The position numbers and the translations under genes were made by a program. This document shows positions 22,431-37,400 of a stretch of 64,000 nucleotides of DNA, one piece after another; position 1 is the first letter of the stretch; each line of letters begins with the position of its first letter. The stretch is from Myxocyprinus asiaticus (Eukaryota > Chordata > Actinopteri > Cypriniformes > Catostomidae): contig NC_059379.1 in the NCBI RefSeq assembly GCF_019703515.2, positions 24,975,880-25,039,879 on the forward strand, given 5' to 3'. The notes beneath the pieces were generated by a model that saw only the letters and a program-made list of their open reading frames with translations, was not told where the DNA came from and ran no database searches.

Positions 22431-25400
22431 ACACAAAATAAAACTTAAAAGACTTTAATTTAAGCAATATATAGCCTAAATTGCTATAGATTTAATTGAC
22501 AAGATGACCGAATAAGATACTTTAAAAAATTTTGTGTAATGCCATAATATTCATTCATAAAATCTATCTGGAAAAAAGTTTTTTTTTTTTTTGCCCTTCC
22601 TTTTGGGACATCTGAGATATGTTTGCTAATATCTAAATCTAAACTTTTATTTTCTATGTCAAGATTGGAAACTTTAAGTAACAACTGGTCCATTAACCAC
22701 ACTTGCAAAACAGGAAGCGCACATGCAGCATGCACAATCAGTTTGGCCAGCAGCAGAATGCCAGAATATACTTGAATACACTGATCAAAACGTATTCTCT
22801 TTACATTGTTAATAAAGATGATCCTTAAAAAGGGTCAGCAGGAATTCCTGTACCTGTCTAATTTAGAATTTAGGACAGTGCTTGTTTTTTTCTTAAAACT
22901 ATGGTACTGTGCTTTGCAACACCAATGCTAATTTTCAGTGTTTGGTCCTTAAAAAGTATTTAACACACAGTAAGCAAGACTGTTAAGAAAGTCTGAGACT
23001 TTGTAAACACTTAAGAGTCTACTTTGCAATGAACTTTAAGATGACTTTCAGATGGGTATTTTTTTCACAGAGGGGTGTTGTTATGGATGATTTCCTGTGG
23101 TAGGTTGAACAATTCAGGGTGTGTTTTTACTTAATAGCAGATATGCTAACATGTATTAAGGGAAATAGAGTGCAAAACAAGCCAGAGCTTGCAAAGATTC
23201 ATTTTTTCCAGCCATAGCAGCCAATGGCAATAATTGGTATGTCAGCAATGATAATATAGTTTAAAAAAGTACACTAGACTCACTGAACTGTTTATTGGGA
23301 GATTTAATTATGTTTATGTTTTTTAGAGTTGCCAGTTAGGTTGTGACCATATAATTCCCCCCTCAGTCTTTTGTTTGTATACACTATTACACATTTGTAG
23401 GCTGTAGTGCTTTAAAACCTGACACGCCTGATACAGCAACATTGGCTAAACCAATGTTGTCTGACCAAGGAATACCTGGGAGTGTTAGGGGAAAACTGTT
23501 TGAAACAGCCCTAATTTTTGCAAATTCCATTTTTTGCCACTAGTGGCACGAAAATTACACACTTTACCATTTAAAGGTTCACTCACCTATTTTTTTGTTT
23601 GTGTCATCTTGGACTTACAGTGACACCTAGAGGTGTGGATGCAGCATAATTCAAAATCAGTTGTTTTTAGTTACAGATGCAATTGTAGAAGTTCACTATT
23701 TACAGTCAGCCATGATTATTTTAATTCAATAGTTAAAGTGTCCAATAACTGTGCAGTTCCTGAGATTAAGCAAGTAGTATTTGACTGGTCATGATTCTAA
23801 CATGGCTGCCCCATGAGGGGACCCTCTCCATGTTGAATAAAGAAGCTATTACGTCAGGCCCGGTTCCAGATCAAAATCACTGAGGGTGCTTCTGAAAATA
23901 GTGGGGTGCTCTGTATAAAGTGGAGATGTATCATAATTACACATTTTTAAAATATATTAAATCATGTTTAAATGCTACTAAAACAACGTAAATAACAGTT
24001 TTTTTATGTACAAAACATTTATTGCTTCGTTTTTTTCACATGATCTGTCACTGAAAATGACAGCAAAATGCTGCACCTGCAGATTAGGACATACTGATTT
24101 GCACAATCATACACGTTTATAAGTTTTGATGCAGCAATTGTGTGTTCACAAACTGCAGGGATTTTTGTGTGTTTGATGGGATTCAAGGAAATCTGCTTGC
24201 CAATTTACAGTATTAGACTTACATATTCAATTGAGCAGAGGTGTGCAGTTGTTTTGGTACAGGGGCCACATTAGCCGTTAAGTAGAACATGGAAGAGAGA
24301 AGATAAGAAGTTCTGCATAGTTGAATATTTTAATCCCAGAAGTAGTAGTGCACTCATGCACTCAATGAATGATGCACAATTTTCTGAAGTGTATACTGAT
24401 GGCACCATTCTGTGATTGCTTGAAGTTTTGCTGCTACTTTTCTATCACGTGTTAGTAAAACTGAATTAAGACTGAGTATAATTATTGTTTATTTTACCAT
24501 ACTTCAATGCAGTAGTAATTTAGTATTTAATTTAACACTCTCACCTCATCAGGAGTCTGGTTTAATAGTAAAATAAAATATTCGGAAATTATAGATTCTA
24601 AAGGCTTATTTTAACGTTGGCCGCAAAGTGGACACATTTGTTTTATTCTCAGAACATTTTCAACCTGTTTACACGCTCATGGGTCATGATGTAGGTCTCA
24701 TCAGTGGTTTATTTGGCATCTCATTCAGCACAACACTGAATAAAACAGGCTGCATGACACTGATAAATGATTACTGCCGGAGTAACATTCACATACAAGT
24801 GTGAGGGACTTCAGCATTTAACACAAAGAACAAACATATTCCTCTATCACCTCCGCGTGCGAAAGATGCGAAGATCTATCACTGAAAAGGTTTGCTCGCA
24901 GACTTGGCACCGAACAGCACACGCAACATCACGAATGGACAAGGAGTGGCTGGCTGGCTGCATCACACTTTTCTTTGAGCAGAATATTGCACTATTGAGC
25001 TCTTTAAGGTTTTTGTTTCTGAAGAGGAGAGAGAGAGTGTGCACACTTGCATGCATGGTTGCCAGATTGCATAAATTAAGTATGAAATAAGGTGAAATAT
25101 TTCCAATTTGTGCAGGAATAAAGTGCATCCGGAAAGTATTCACAGCGCTTCACTTTTTCCACATTTTGTTATGTTACAGCCTTATTCCAAAATGGATTAA
25201 ATTAATTAATTTCCTCAAAATTCTACAAACAATACCCCATAATGACAACATGTCTCTGCCTTACAAAATGTATACTCTTTTGACCGCGAGCACTTATGGC
25301 TGCGTTCAACGCATTACAACTGCTTTGTGCAGCATTGATGCGTAAAGCCGCGGACAGTCCGTGTGTCTAGAAAAACTAGGCTGACATTGCATGTGAACTA

Positions 25401-27100
25401 CTGTGCTAATGAAATTTTCACCATGTGCACTATATGTGAGATGTACTGGCACGCAGAGAAACCAAGTATACTTTGGCCTTTGCTGTGTCGGTGACTCTGC
25501 AACAAACCTCAGTACTCAAGGGAGCGATAGAGTTGCCCTTAAAAGTTTGTGTCATAAAGGTGGATTATTTAATTTAGATGCATTAAATATATTGACTGTA
25601 AATGACTCAACTATATACACAATATTACGTTCACATACTTGCATAGGATATGTTTTGGCCTTTAAGATGCACATTTGAGTTAACTAAACTTTGGCACATT
25701 TCCATTTTCAAAAACCACATTTAATGCAAGATTTTGTACTAACCAGACTGTACCAAGCCTAGAGCTTTACTGGCTTCTAGTAGTGTTACACCTATTGAGA
25801 GCAAGTAGCACTCATATGGTACATGATTTGAGGTTTGTACATGCCACTTCCTTGGCAGCTGAGACCTAAAGTTGGATTGCTGAAATGTGGAGAGTGTTGT
25901 ATAGTGTGGCAATATTTGCACAGCGATTGCAAGAATAAGACAGCTTTTTAGAGTAAACTATGAAATCGGCTTACTATTGCACTCCAGACTCAGATGAAAT
26001 CAGAAATGTATTTTGGATTAAACCTTACCATATACGGTTTCTCTTATTTCTGTCCATTTAAAACAATCCCTATTTTTCATGGTCAGTGATATTTTACTTT
26101 GGTATTTTACTAAAGATGATGTCAAACAGTAAGTGGACAATCTTTTTGTCTCCCTATGTTTTGATTTGATTACAGGTTGACATTTTGTTTATATGCGTTT
26201 TTTGCAAGGTGTAAACCATAACGGGTCCTATAAAACTTACTACCTCCATCTGGTGGTTGTACCAGATGGTACCAGTTAGGTGCATACATCAGCAGAGTGC
26301 TCTAATAACAAATAAGGAACAAGATGCTAAGCTCAATGTTTGTTAGCTTGAATAGGTTAATCATCCGATTGCAGTCACAAAATTCTAGCATTAATATTTA
26401 ATTAACATTAAGTTAATATTATTATTTTCTCTGCTGTTGCAATTTGTTCTCTTTAGTAAAACTCAATACACAGAAAGAAAAAAGAAAGAACAAAAAATAA
26501 TATGGCACTAGCCTAATGTATTTTTATTATAACAATTTACATTAAAAAATACTCCATAAATTCTAAACGGAACACATAACATTTTGGACATTGCAATATG
26601 GCCCTAAAGATGTGAACAAGCCTTAATGCTCTTTGACTTCAATGTAGCATTTGCTTAATGAATTACACAGACATCATACAGAAACGCATCAGTCATCAGT
26701 TTGATATATTGTACAAAAAAAAAAAAAAACATTGACAATTACATCCAAAATATAGACAGATTGACCAAATACGAAATATTGCCTTTTGCTTTTGCACGGA
26801 TATAAACACTGAAATTATTTGCAAATATACAATATGCTATCTTTCAACATTCCCATTTACATTGGACTAAATATACACAGCCAGCATAAGATGAAGATAA
26901 CAAACCAAGAGACCTTCACATGACTAGACATTTGCCTGACATAAACATAGCTTTGACACAGTGAGTAAACCCAAGTCATTGATGTCCTCAATCCAAGTGG
27001 TACTATCCTCCATTTCTCTCCATCATGATATTGTTATGTGCAGCTCACTCAACAGAAAGAAGGACATCAGTCAGATCAGGGGCATTTTAGTGATACATTT
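22431..27100. other. Intergenic stretch between mpp3 and ppp1r3c
   Basis: No gene is recognised. Within it, 23570-23850 is a copy of the repeat also seen at 18484 and 43128. At 23858-23910 there is a hAT-like terminus (caggcccggttccagatcaa). A Tc1 terminal fragment lies at 25116-25256. The 26500-27281 part is probably the 3' untranslated region of mpp3, with a candidate AATAAA (minus strand) at 26523-26528. Confidence 0.45.
25116..25256. mobile_element. Tc1 terminal inverted-repeat fragment
   Basis: The sequence gtgcatccggaaagtattca through aataccccataatgacaac is a characteristic left terminal repeat of a fish Tc1-like element. No transposase or right end follows, so this is a solo fragment. 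The inner part resembles the ends of the element at 7723-9135. Confidence 0.75.
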
Positions 27101-27281
27101 TTGTCAATGCTACTTCAATGCAAAATTTTAGAAATAAAGGTCTTCAATACTACAGCAGAATAACAATTTCTTTGTATTATGTCAGTCAAAGGGATGAAAG
27201 GAAAACAGACAGACAGCAGACTCAGAGGCAGAGATGGTCTGTTTTCATTACACCAATGCAAGTGTTTGAATACAGGAAGGA

Positions 27282-27594
27282 TCAAGATCGGACCCAGCTG
27301 ACTGGCACCCACTGTGGCTCCCTCTCGAGTCGTTCCAGAATATTCCTCAGCTCCGCACAGGCACTGGCAGAGTCCTCTTTTATAAGGACCCTGTCCACTT
27401 GGTGGCCGTATTGTTGGTCCATCTGCTCGGCAGACTGTCTCATGTCCTGCAGGTCTTCATCCTTTTCACAATGGGAGGGAGGCCAATTGAAATGAGAAAA
27501 TTAGATTTGCTTTGACTATGTACAATTTTTGGAATAAAATGAGATTTCCTAGAGAAGTTAGTATTAGCCAGAGTCTTATATAAATAAACTTATA

Positions 27595-27662
<68 letters not shown>

Positions 27663-30600
27663 CTTTTTTTTTCTGTATATTTTTATTTTATTATTATTAT
27701 TATTATTTTATTATTATTATTTTTTTTACCTGGATAGCATTTTTTTTAAAAAAGAAAGAAATTACTGGAACAAATTCTTCCTCCACATTTTAAATGTCTA
27801 GAGTTAGGGTATTTTTGTCTCATTCTGTGGCATTGCCCTGAGCCCTGGTTAATTTCTGACTCCAGTGAAATAAATAAATCTCACCGTCATGTGTCCATTA
27901 TCACCCCTTACTGGTGATGTGCTAGTGCTACGCAGCCGACGACTCTCAGGGATGCGTGGCTTTACAAAGATGACATAGGGCTTAAACTCTGCCGTTCTAA
28001 GGATTTTAAGGGCCTGAAAATTAGAATGGAGTAAAGAGAGAACTGTTATGAGTTACCAGTTATGTGCACAACAAAAACCAAAACCTTTGGGTGGTGGTAG
28101 TCTAATTCTTGGCTGGTAACAAATATTACAGATTTAAATCCAAATTCGTTGGGTAGGAGAAAATCTTGTCTTGCCCACAGTTGTGCAAGAGATCACCACT
28201 GTGTCTTTGAGCAAGACACTTAATCTTAGGTTACTCCAGGGGGACTGTCTATGTAATTTATGTATAGTCTGCTTGATAAATGCCACTGCTAAATGAAAAG
28301 GTAAAGCCGTACTTGATTTCAGGGCCGTATCCACCACAGACATTGAGGGGGACATGTCCCCACAATGTTCAGATTAATGGTAAATCTAAATTTTGTTATA
28401 AACTTTACATGTGTCTGAAATGCAGAGAAAAGTCTAAAGAAAAAAAAAACTTTTCAATTCAAAATGGAAAAAATTATGTTTTACCTCAGGCTGAACATCT
28501 ACCAGACACACTTTATTTCTCTCCAGTACGCTCCGAATGGACTCCAGACTCGTCCCATATTGGTTACTCTTGTATTCACCATATTCAATAAACCTACATT
28601 AGATAAACCATGTAAGTAGCTGTTAAATGTACATCTTTTAAACATAGCAATAAAAAATGAAATCATATAATACATGTAACAATAATAACAAATAACTCTC
28701 AGATGTGTATCAATATTGACCAAATGTGAATCAGATTTACTGTAGGCCTAAATATAAAAAACAAAAACAAATCTAGTCTTATGTAACATACTTATTAGAT
28801 TGGATGTCAGTCTCAAAGGCCTGCTTGGAGATAAAGTGGTATTCTACACCCTCCTTCTCATGGCTCTTCTTGGGTCTTGTTGTGTCTGTTAGAAAGAGAT
28901 AGTTCATCCCAACAATCAAAATTATGTTCTAATGTACTCACCCTCATGTTTTACCAAACCAATTTGACTATCACAGCCCATCTTTGTAATACAATGGCAG
29001 TGGATAGTGCCTCATTTTAAAGCTTAAAAAGGACCCCAAAGTACCCATAAATGCAGTCCATGCAATTTGTGCATTTTCAGCAAAAATCTTGATGTCCGTT
29101 GACTGTTTATGAGCACTATAATAGAAGCTTGTTCACAGTGACACGCATGTTCATGTGAGAACCTTAGTTTTAGCATTAAATAGCTCAAGTTTTTGCGTAA
29201 CACCGTGAACAAGCTTTTCTCTTTGGGTTCATGAACATGTTAAAAAATACTTAAATATAAGGTAAATTCTCCCTAAAACTATGCCTTCATTAGACTTGTA
29301 ACATGATGCTTAAGCTGCATAGACTACTTTGATGATACTTATGTGTTTATGTTTTGTGAATTAACGTCATATGAAGATTCCTAATACATGAAATACAATA
29401 TGTAGTTATTGAAATTAAAATTTCTTTCCATTTATAGGTCTGAGAAAAGAGTAGGTTACTTTGATTCAGCTCCAAGATGTACCAGCCAGGATATTCTCTA
29501 ATGTTGGAACAGTGGAAAAAGCAAACTCACGTGGAACAGCGACGCAATACCGATGAGGATTCTCAGCAATCACCTTCTGCTTCAGCTCATTGATCCGAGC
29601 ACCAAGAGAGCCTAGAAAGAAAACAGAGGAAGAAAATTAGTGGCAACAGGTGAACTCATTCTAAGGGCAAACAAAAGTTTTTATAACTTGGATAGCATCA
29701 AAATCTTTTGGATCTTACCTATCAGCACAACAAGTCTTGGTTTATCTTGGGGTCTCATCTGATGTAGAATCACCTCTTCATATATGAGGAACTCAATCTC
29801 GGTGGACTCCGCAGGGCGAGATTCTGTGGGCGAACCCTGGCGATCTTTGCGGCTAAGCCTGAAGCTCCTCCTAAGACCAGCTGGAAGCCAGAAAGATTTG
29901 TCAATAGATCAACATGAGAACAGAGGATGGAAAAATAAAAGATAAATAGACATGACAGAGTTACAGGAACACAAATATCAGACAAAAAGACAAGGGTGGA
30001 AAGAGGTGCTGAAATATCCTGTCTCACAAATAATCATCACCTGGAGATTTGTATGTAACAGCTATGTTTCAGGGGCAAATAGCATTACGCTGTGAATGCT
30101 ACATCAGCTTTGTACAGTTTAAAAGGATAGTTTACCCAAAATTGAAAATTATTTCATCATTTACCCACCCCCATGTTGTTCCAAACCCATATGACACTCT
30201 TGCATGAAACTCAAAAGGAGATGTAAGGTAGAATAGTAATGTTAGGTAGAATCACTTCTCACTTTCATTGTATGAAAAAAAAAGATGCAATGAAAGTAAA
30301 TGGTGACTGAGGCTAACATTCTGCCTAACATCTCCTTTTGAGTTCTGTGCAAGAAATAAAGTCATACTGGTTGGAAACAACATGAGGTTGAGTTAATAAT
30401 GACAGAATGTTCATTTTTGAGTGAACTATTTCTTTAATATGCAGTGAATAAGGTAAAGGTGAAGTGTGTAATTTCTGCACCACTAGCGGCACCAAACAAT
30501 TTTCCCAAACACTCTGCTCGTCTGCCATTGGTCACCCCAAACTCACATCATTGGTTGATTCAATGTCGCTTCAAACAGAGTAATGTGCCACACAGCCACA

Positions 30601-31277
30601 GTTTTTACACTTTTTGGGGAAATCAAACTAAGAACAGCATACTAATAAAGCTGTCTCTGTCTCTGAAAAAGATACACACATCACCTTTAAAGCAGCAATG
30701 TATCTAGTCACCTTACAAGTGTAAATGAAATGTGGTACCTGAGTAAAACTCCCAGAAAAAGGCCTGGCCACAGGATGGTGCCACCACCTTACACTTTGGA
30801 GAAACTACAACTAATGTTAGACCATCACACATCCAGCATAATTCTATGGAGACCAGCACAAGCTAACAGCCATGCCGGGGCTGTGTGAGCCATTTGCCTA
30901 AAGCAACAGTCCACTGACTATAGCAGTGTGCATAAGTGGTTCAAGCTTAAGCAGTATAAGCTCTACAAACATTAAATGTCCCTCTTTGCAAACAGAAAAA
31001 GGCCTCAAACTTGCACAAAGAGGGAGTTGTCCAAAGCCAGCAGCAGAGCAGAGGGCTGTCATGATGTGACCAATGGCTGGGATCTTAGGATGTGCCAAGC
31101 GCATGAGCTGTGGTGCTGTGCACCAAATAATTCACAGAAAGAACCCGGGTGACATTTAAAGCATTTCACACCACACAACAAAGCACCATCCAGAGCCAAA
31201 GCCATGTGGAGTGCATTCAGGGTGCATGCTCTCACCTATGTGCTGTCCACTGCCACTGCCTTCACTGTCACAGTCCT
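27282..31277 (-). CDS. mpp3: mpp3 coding exons 12-18: hook and guanylate kinase-like domain
   Basis: Exon 12 (31277-31236) is a Ser/Gly-rich hook exon. Exon 13 (29880-29719) has the basic [12 protein letters not shown] segment and starts the kinase fold (PRLVVLIG). Exons 14-18 (29611-29531, 28885-28792, 28593-28485, 28013-27885, 27461-27282) complete it, with [17 protein letters not shown] and [17 protein letters not shown]. The first loop reads GSLGAR rather than GxxGxGK, so ATP binding is not expected. The stop TGA is at 27282-27284. Confidence 0.93.
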
Positions 31278-34268
31278 CTGGAGGATGGGTGGGTGTGTCA
31301 GGGTAAACAGCAGAGATGGCAGGAGAGTGTAGGAGAGGATAATCAGTGGGATGGGGGAATACATGTATATTTTACAAGGACATTTTGTTGATTTTTCAGA
31401 AGGTCAAAGAAGGGTTGGAAACTCAGAGGTCAGAATTGTTGGAGATGACAAAGGACCGACAACAGCAAAATGAAGCAGCAAGCGCTGAGCGCACATAGGG
31501 TTATCAGAAAAAAAGGTTGTCTGCTTCAGCATTTCTCCATTGGGTGTTTATATATTCACAGGAGTTTTGTAATTGGGTGATTATTCAATTTAGTACACAT
31601 TTGACTTCTTGAAATCTTGAAAATTTAAACTTCTATAAATTATGTTTCAATAAAATATTCATCACATATACAGGAATAAACATTTAAAGATCACTTCTTA
31701 TTTCACATCCTTAGTAAAGCTCTTATTTCAGACAAATTGACAAATTCAGTTACAAAGTGGATTGCTGTGGACTGTACTCAGAGGTGGGTAGTAACACGCT
31801 ACATTTATGCTGTTACATTTACTTGAGTAACTTTTTGGAAATTTTTTTTTACTTTTATAGCAGGTTTAAAAATGGGTACTTCTTACTCTCACTCAAGTAA
31901 ATTTCTAATGAAATTTTGTAACTTTTACTTATTTACAATGGGCGGCATTCCTGTCGTTCCTGGGTTTAATTTTAATTAATGCGTAATTTATTGAGAGATT
32001 GTTGACTGGGACTTTTACGAGAGCGGAAGTTCACACAGAGGCCTGCTCTGCTGTCACAGACTCTCACTCAAATCATCAGTGCTGCAGCATCAAACTCTTC
32101 AAACAAAGTGAAACACTTTCTTCGCTCCACACAGTGGAAAAAAAGAGAATAGATTCATCATGCAATGCCTTCATTTAACACCAAGACAAGCTGATATTTC
32201 AAGATTAAAATCACAGCTCCAATTTAAGGCAGCACGCTGAGGTAAATTTTGGCTCTAATCCTAACGCGGGCTTTTCTGTGTGAATGTGTTGGTAATTTTC
32301 AAGGTGATTCTGTAACTGGGCTCTTATGACATCAGTATTTAAGTGTACATTTTTAAAGCAATGCAGCAATATATCAGTGCGCTTTGTCCCGCATGTAATG
32401 AACAGTATTTACGCATTTACCCCACGTCCTCAAGGGGGTACTGGAAACTATCGCAGCTACTTAAGGCGGATTAACTATAAATCCATGTAAACATCCAATT
32501 TAAGTGTAAATAAATGCCTTAGCTCTGCTGTTCGCGTGATTGACAACTGGAGCGCGAACAGACAGCATTTGTGCGCGTGCTCAGCGAGGTGCGCGGGGCG
32601 GGCGCGAGGTATCGCAAAGAGAGTGGCTGTGTCTGAAATCGTTCACTATTTCCTATATAGTGAATGGCAGTAAGTTCACTATATCTCAGCAGTGAGTGAA
32701 GTTGGACGCTGACATATACACAAAAGAATCGGATCTCTGAGGCTGTCATAGAAACATCCAATATGAACTTTTAAAATACTTGGGCCTTACTTGTTATTCT
32801 TATTAAATAATATATTAATACAATACATTTTTTATATATACTGTGTGTTAATATAAAGAGTAAACACATTTGATCAAATAAAGAGTACATTTTAAAATGT
32901 ATCTGTATGTTTTGCCTCTCTATATGTTATGTTATTTTAATCAAGTAATGATTTGTCAAAAAGTAATTTAATACATTCAGCATGAAAGAAAACATTGCAG
33001 GAGTGAAGGAAGCAGTAAACTCCCAGCTCGTACGTCTTCCCCGTGGTGGATTGTGGGCAATTAAACATCGTCGAGTGTACATCAAATGTACACTCGAAAT
33101 TAGAGTGCATTGTGGGTAAGAATGAGTGAACAAAAGCGGACACTCGAAATAGTGCAATATATAGTGGATAGGGGGTGGTTTCAGACACAGCGAGTGTTCT
33201 GCGACCAGGGTTGGTGCCCTACACAGGCTGCGTACTCTGCATTTAGAGAGCGGAGGTACTGCTGTACAGAACTAATGATCTAAACACTTATGACACTGAA
33301 AACTGTAACTACACTGAAATAAGAATCCGCACAGGACTTTAAAAGCTATGAAATAGTGAAATAAGGCATTAATAAAACATGATCTTGCTTTGGTTTATAT
33401 TTCAGCATTATATATAATGTCCTTGTGGGACATTTTCACGTTTTCACTGTAATAATTACTAGAAATGTTTCCAAACCTCTCTTATTGACAAATTCATCCA
33501 GATCTGACAAGAGCCCTTAAAGGGATAGTTCACCCAAAAATTACAATTCTCATTATTTACTCACCCTCATGCCATCCCAGATGTGTATGACTTTCTTTCA
33601 TCTGCTGAACTCAAATGAAGATTTTTAGAAGAATTTCTCAGCTCTGTAGGTCCTCACAATGCAAGTGAATGGGTGGCAACATTTTAAAGCTAAACAAAAT
33701 CACATAAATCAGCATAAAATAATTGATAAGAATCCAGTGGTTAAATCAATATCTTCAGAAGCGATGTGATAGGTGTGGATGAGAAACAGAGAAACAGATC
33801 ACCTTCACATTCTTGTGTTTTTGGTGATTCACATTCTCTGCATATCGCCCCCTGCTTTCTAGCAAAAAATAACAAATATTGATCATTTTTTCAGCCACAC
33901 CTATCATATCACTTCTGAAGACATGGATTTAACTACTGGAGTTTTATGGATTACTTTTATGCTGCCTTTATGTGCTTTCTGGAGCATCAAAATTTTGGCC
34001 AACATAGCTAAAATATTAATTTGTGTTCTGCAGAAGAAAGGAAGTCATACACATCTGGGAGGCATGAGGGTGAGTAAATGATGAGAGAATTTTCATTTTT
34101 GGGTAAACTATCCCTTTAAAGTGATAGCTCAGCCATAATTTAATATTCTGTCATAATTTCCCTACCCTCATGTTGTTCCAAACCTGTGTGATGCTTTGCA
34201 TTGTGTGGAACACAAAATATGTTAGACAGAATATTAGGGACTGACAGTCTCGCTCACCATTCACTTTA

Positions 34269-34299
<31 letters not shown>

Positions 34300-34321
34300 A
34301 TATATATATATATTTTCACTA

Positions 34322-34407
<86 letters not shown>

Positions 34408-37400
34408 TTCACTAAATTCATTGAAAGTAAATAGTGTCAAACATTCTGTCTAATATCTACTTATTGTGTTGCTTGGAAGAAAGAAAGTCATACGGGTTTG
34501 GAACAACATAATGGTGAATGATGACAGAATTTCCATTAATAATAATACTAATTCTGTAATACATCTTAAATGTGTATTATGTAATGGAATATAGGGGAGT
34601 TAACGTCTATTATGTCATTTGTGAAAGTAACGAGTTACTCACTACTTGAGTACTCTTTTAATTGGATACTTTCTTACTCTTACTCAAGTAATTATTTATG
34701 TTAGTACTTCTACTTGAGTAATTTTTTTTAAGTAATTGTACTTTTACTTGAGTACAGTTTTGGGCTACTCTACCCACCTCTGACTGTACTCCAATGAAAG
34801 TCTTATGTTCAATAATATGGAAATAAACAATATATTGCCTTATAAAGCCCCTTTTTGTATTGTCTTATCAATGCTTTACTCGTCTGCCACAATAATGCTA
34901 TGCATTTGTATTATCTGAATTATATATTGAATTGTTGTTATTTAAAGGGCTTTCTCAGCAAATATTTGAATTCAGTTAATTAATTGGAATATCATGTAAT
35001 TCAATAATAATAATAAAAAACATTTAATCAATTGACAGGCCTTAAAAAAATCTTGCAAATGAAACATTTCAATGTACTTAAAAATTAGGAAAAACAATTA
35101 AAGAAGGAAGATAAAAAATGAAGTTCTTATAATCTATTCTTTAAAGCTATAATGATTTTTAAAGTATTTTTTCTTTTAAATCCAAGAGGGACAGCAAAGT
35201 TCCCCTCATTGACAAATCACCCAATTAAAAAATGTTTTTATTTATTTATTTTGCTGCCAGTCTGTTTTTTTCATGGGCCAGCCATGGTTATAATTGTAAC
35301 TTGGGGGTATCTGAAGAACACATTTTACAGATTTACAGTTCTAATGAAAGAGAAGAATCTTGATTTAATATAATTTTTGTCAAAATCGCTTACCTTTTTC
35401 ACTATTCTGGTCACCTGGGGTAAGCAGAATGAGGAAACAAATACAATAGCTGAAACATTAATAAATATATTATATAGTAATATATTATAATATTACATAG
35501 CAAAATTGTAGTATTTAAATTTACATAGCATTTCATACTGAATAACACAGGATTGGGTCATGTAACAGGAACTGTTTTTATTATTCTTTAATAATAGGTT
35601 CAAAAAATCTGATTGTACAGAAGAGTATTAAACTTAATCCATTTACCAACATTCATCAGCATTTGGCTTTAACTGGTTCACTTCCATATTTCCCTGTTTT
35701 CTCTGAGGGCTAATCATTCAGCGCAGTTCAAAATTACTGCCTGGTGAATAATGCATCATTTTCAAATTGCATGTGATAATGTCAGACACAATAACTCACA
35801 TCATTAGTTATGGAGTACATGCCCTACTTCTGTTAGCTAATAAGTAGCTTCTAAAAACTTACATGGTGCTGCTCTAGGAGATTTAGGGCTCTGGTATGTT
35901 CCCATTTTAATCCTATACATCAGTCGTCTGCAGATTTGGGAGGAAAAGACAAGACATGTTAAGAATAAGCATGAAAAGTATACATATCACAATTATTGTT
36001 TGTTCCATTTGAAACCACAAAAGTCTTATCTTTCCAAGACTTTATCCTAGATTAGAATCATATTACAGACTTGGTGTTTTAAGGGACTGGTTATAGTAAG
36101 TGGAGGGTAACTCTTGACATGGTCTTTGTTGTGTACCTCTCCTGGAACTGTCTTGAGGGAATGAGGCCGGCACGCAGGTTGCTGTCTCCGACTCGTTTGG
36201 CCTGCCACCATGTCGGGTCATCCTTGCTGACCACCTGCAGGATGTCTCCACGTGTAAAAGGGAGTCCCGCCTCCTGACAGGGTGTGGCCTTGTCCTCAAA
36301 CGGTGTGTAGTCAAACAAGGCTCTTAAATAGACCTTAAACAGAAATAAGATAACTATTTACAGAAGTATGAATAGAGCTGTTCAGTCATGACGTCAGTTT
36401 GTAGGCCAATTTGGAAGACGTACTATGAGTCACCTTGGGAATTACTAATAGGATTTTAGAATAGCAGTTTTTGAATTATTGGTAAAATAAGGTCTGTAAT
36501 AAACATTATTTTAAGAGACATTCCCATTTTGTTCTAAACATAAAATTCACACAGTCATCAAAATGAATTTTGAAGAGCTTTAAAAATATAAGTTGCATAG
36601 TACTATTTAAAGACTACAATGGTTGTCTGCTTAGTTACATGTCATTTGTCAAGCAAATGTGAGTTATCTATGGTTTATGTGCTTGACGATTTACATGTAA
36701 TTAAGCAGACAGCCATTGTAGTCCTCATATGGCAATTTGTGATCAACTTGTTTTTAAATCACACAAAAGTTGTAGAACAAACCAGAAAGTCTCTTAAAAC
36801 CACTATTCTTAAATCTACTTGAAAATGGCAATTCTCTTTAAGGTTTAGGACTACAACCAGAAGAGCTGTATTGTACATGCACAGTATATGTTATGTTGAT
36901 GCTCTGTGTTCTGTTCAATGTCAACCCTGCTGAAAAGACCAGCAGCATATGTTGTGTTCTGGGTGCTGGTGCTGGATGCTGGAGGGCTGGTGTCGCCACC
37001 AGGCTTTTAAACTAGCTTTACCAGCTTTATCAGAAAGACCATGCCTGTCAACCAGCTGCACAAGTTGGATTTTGCTGTTGAAAAGCATGGCTATGCTGGT
37101 CCACTAGTTAGACCAAAACCAAACCAGCACAACCAGCATGGGAACTGCATGCTGGTTAAGATTATCTTTTTAGCAGGGAAGTTCAGTCACTCAGCAGTGA
37201 TTTCATTCACCTTACTCTCCTTGAATCTGTCCTCCTCCTTAATGGCAGGAATTATCTTCAGAGTGATCGAGCCCTGAGACTGAGACTGCAGCCAACAAGA
37301 CGATAAACATCAAGGACACTAAATTACACAAGTGCTTCTCTGTTTTGAGATTTGAAATCTTCTGGGAATGATTCAGCAGTTTGTAAAATAGGAGGAAGCT

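Larger units (their letters stand above)
31779..34782. mobile_element. hAT element, 3.0 kb, exact 8-bp target duplication
   Basis: Both ends have the inverted 13-mer CAGAGGTGGGTAG (31779-31791, and reversed at 34770-34782). The flanks are identical 8-mers, ACTGTACT, at 31771-31778 and 34783-34790. Subterminal regions are rich in acttgagtaa words in both orientations. No transposase is recognisable, so it is nonautonomous. It sits in the mpp3 intron between coding exons 11 and 12 and has itself been hit by at least three other elements (32626, 33517, 34117). Confidence 0.92.

Noticed and set aside
27118..27495. 125-codon frame on the plus strand
   Set aside because: It is antisense to the last coding exon of mpp3, which explains the openness.
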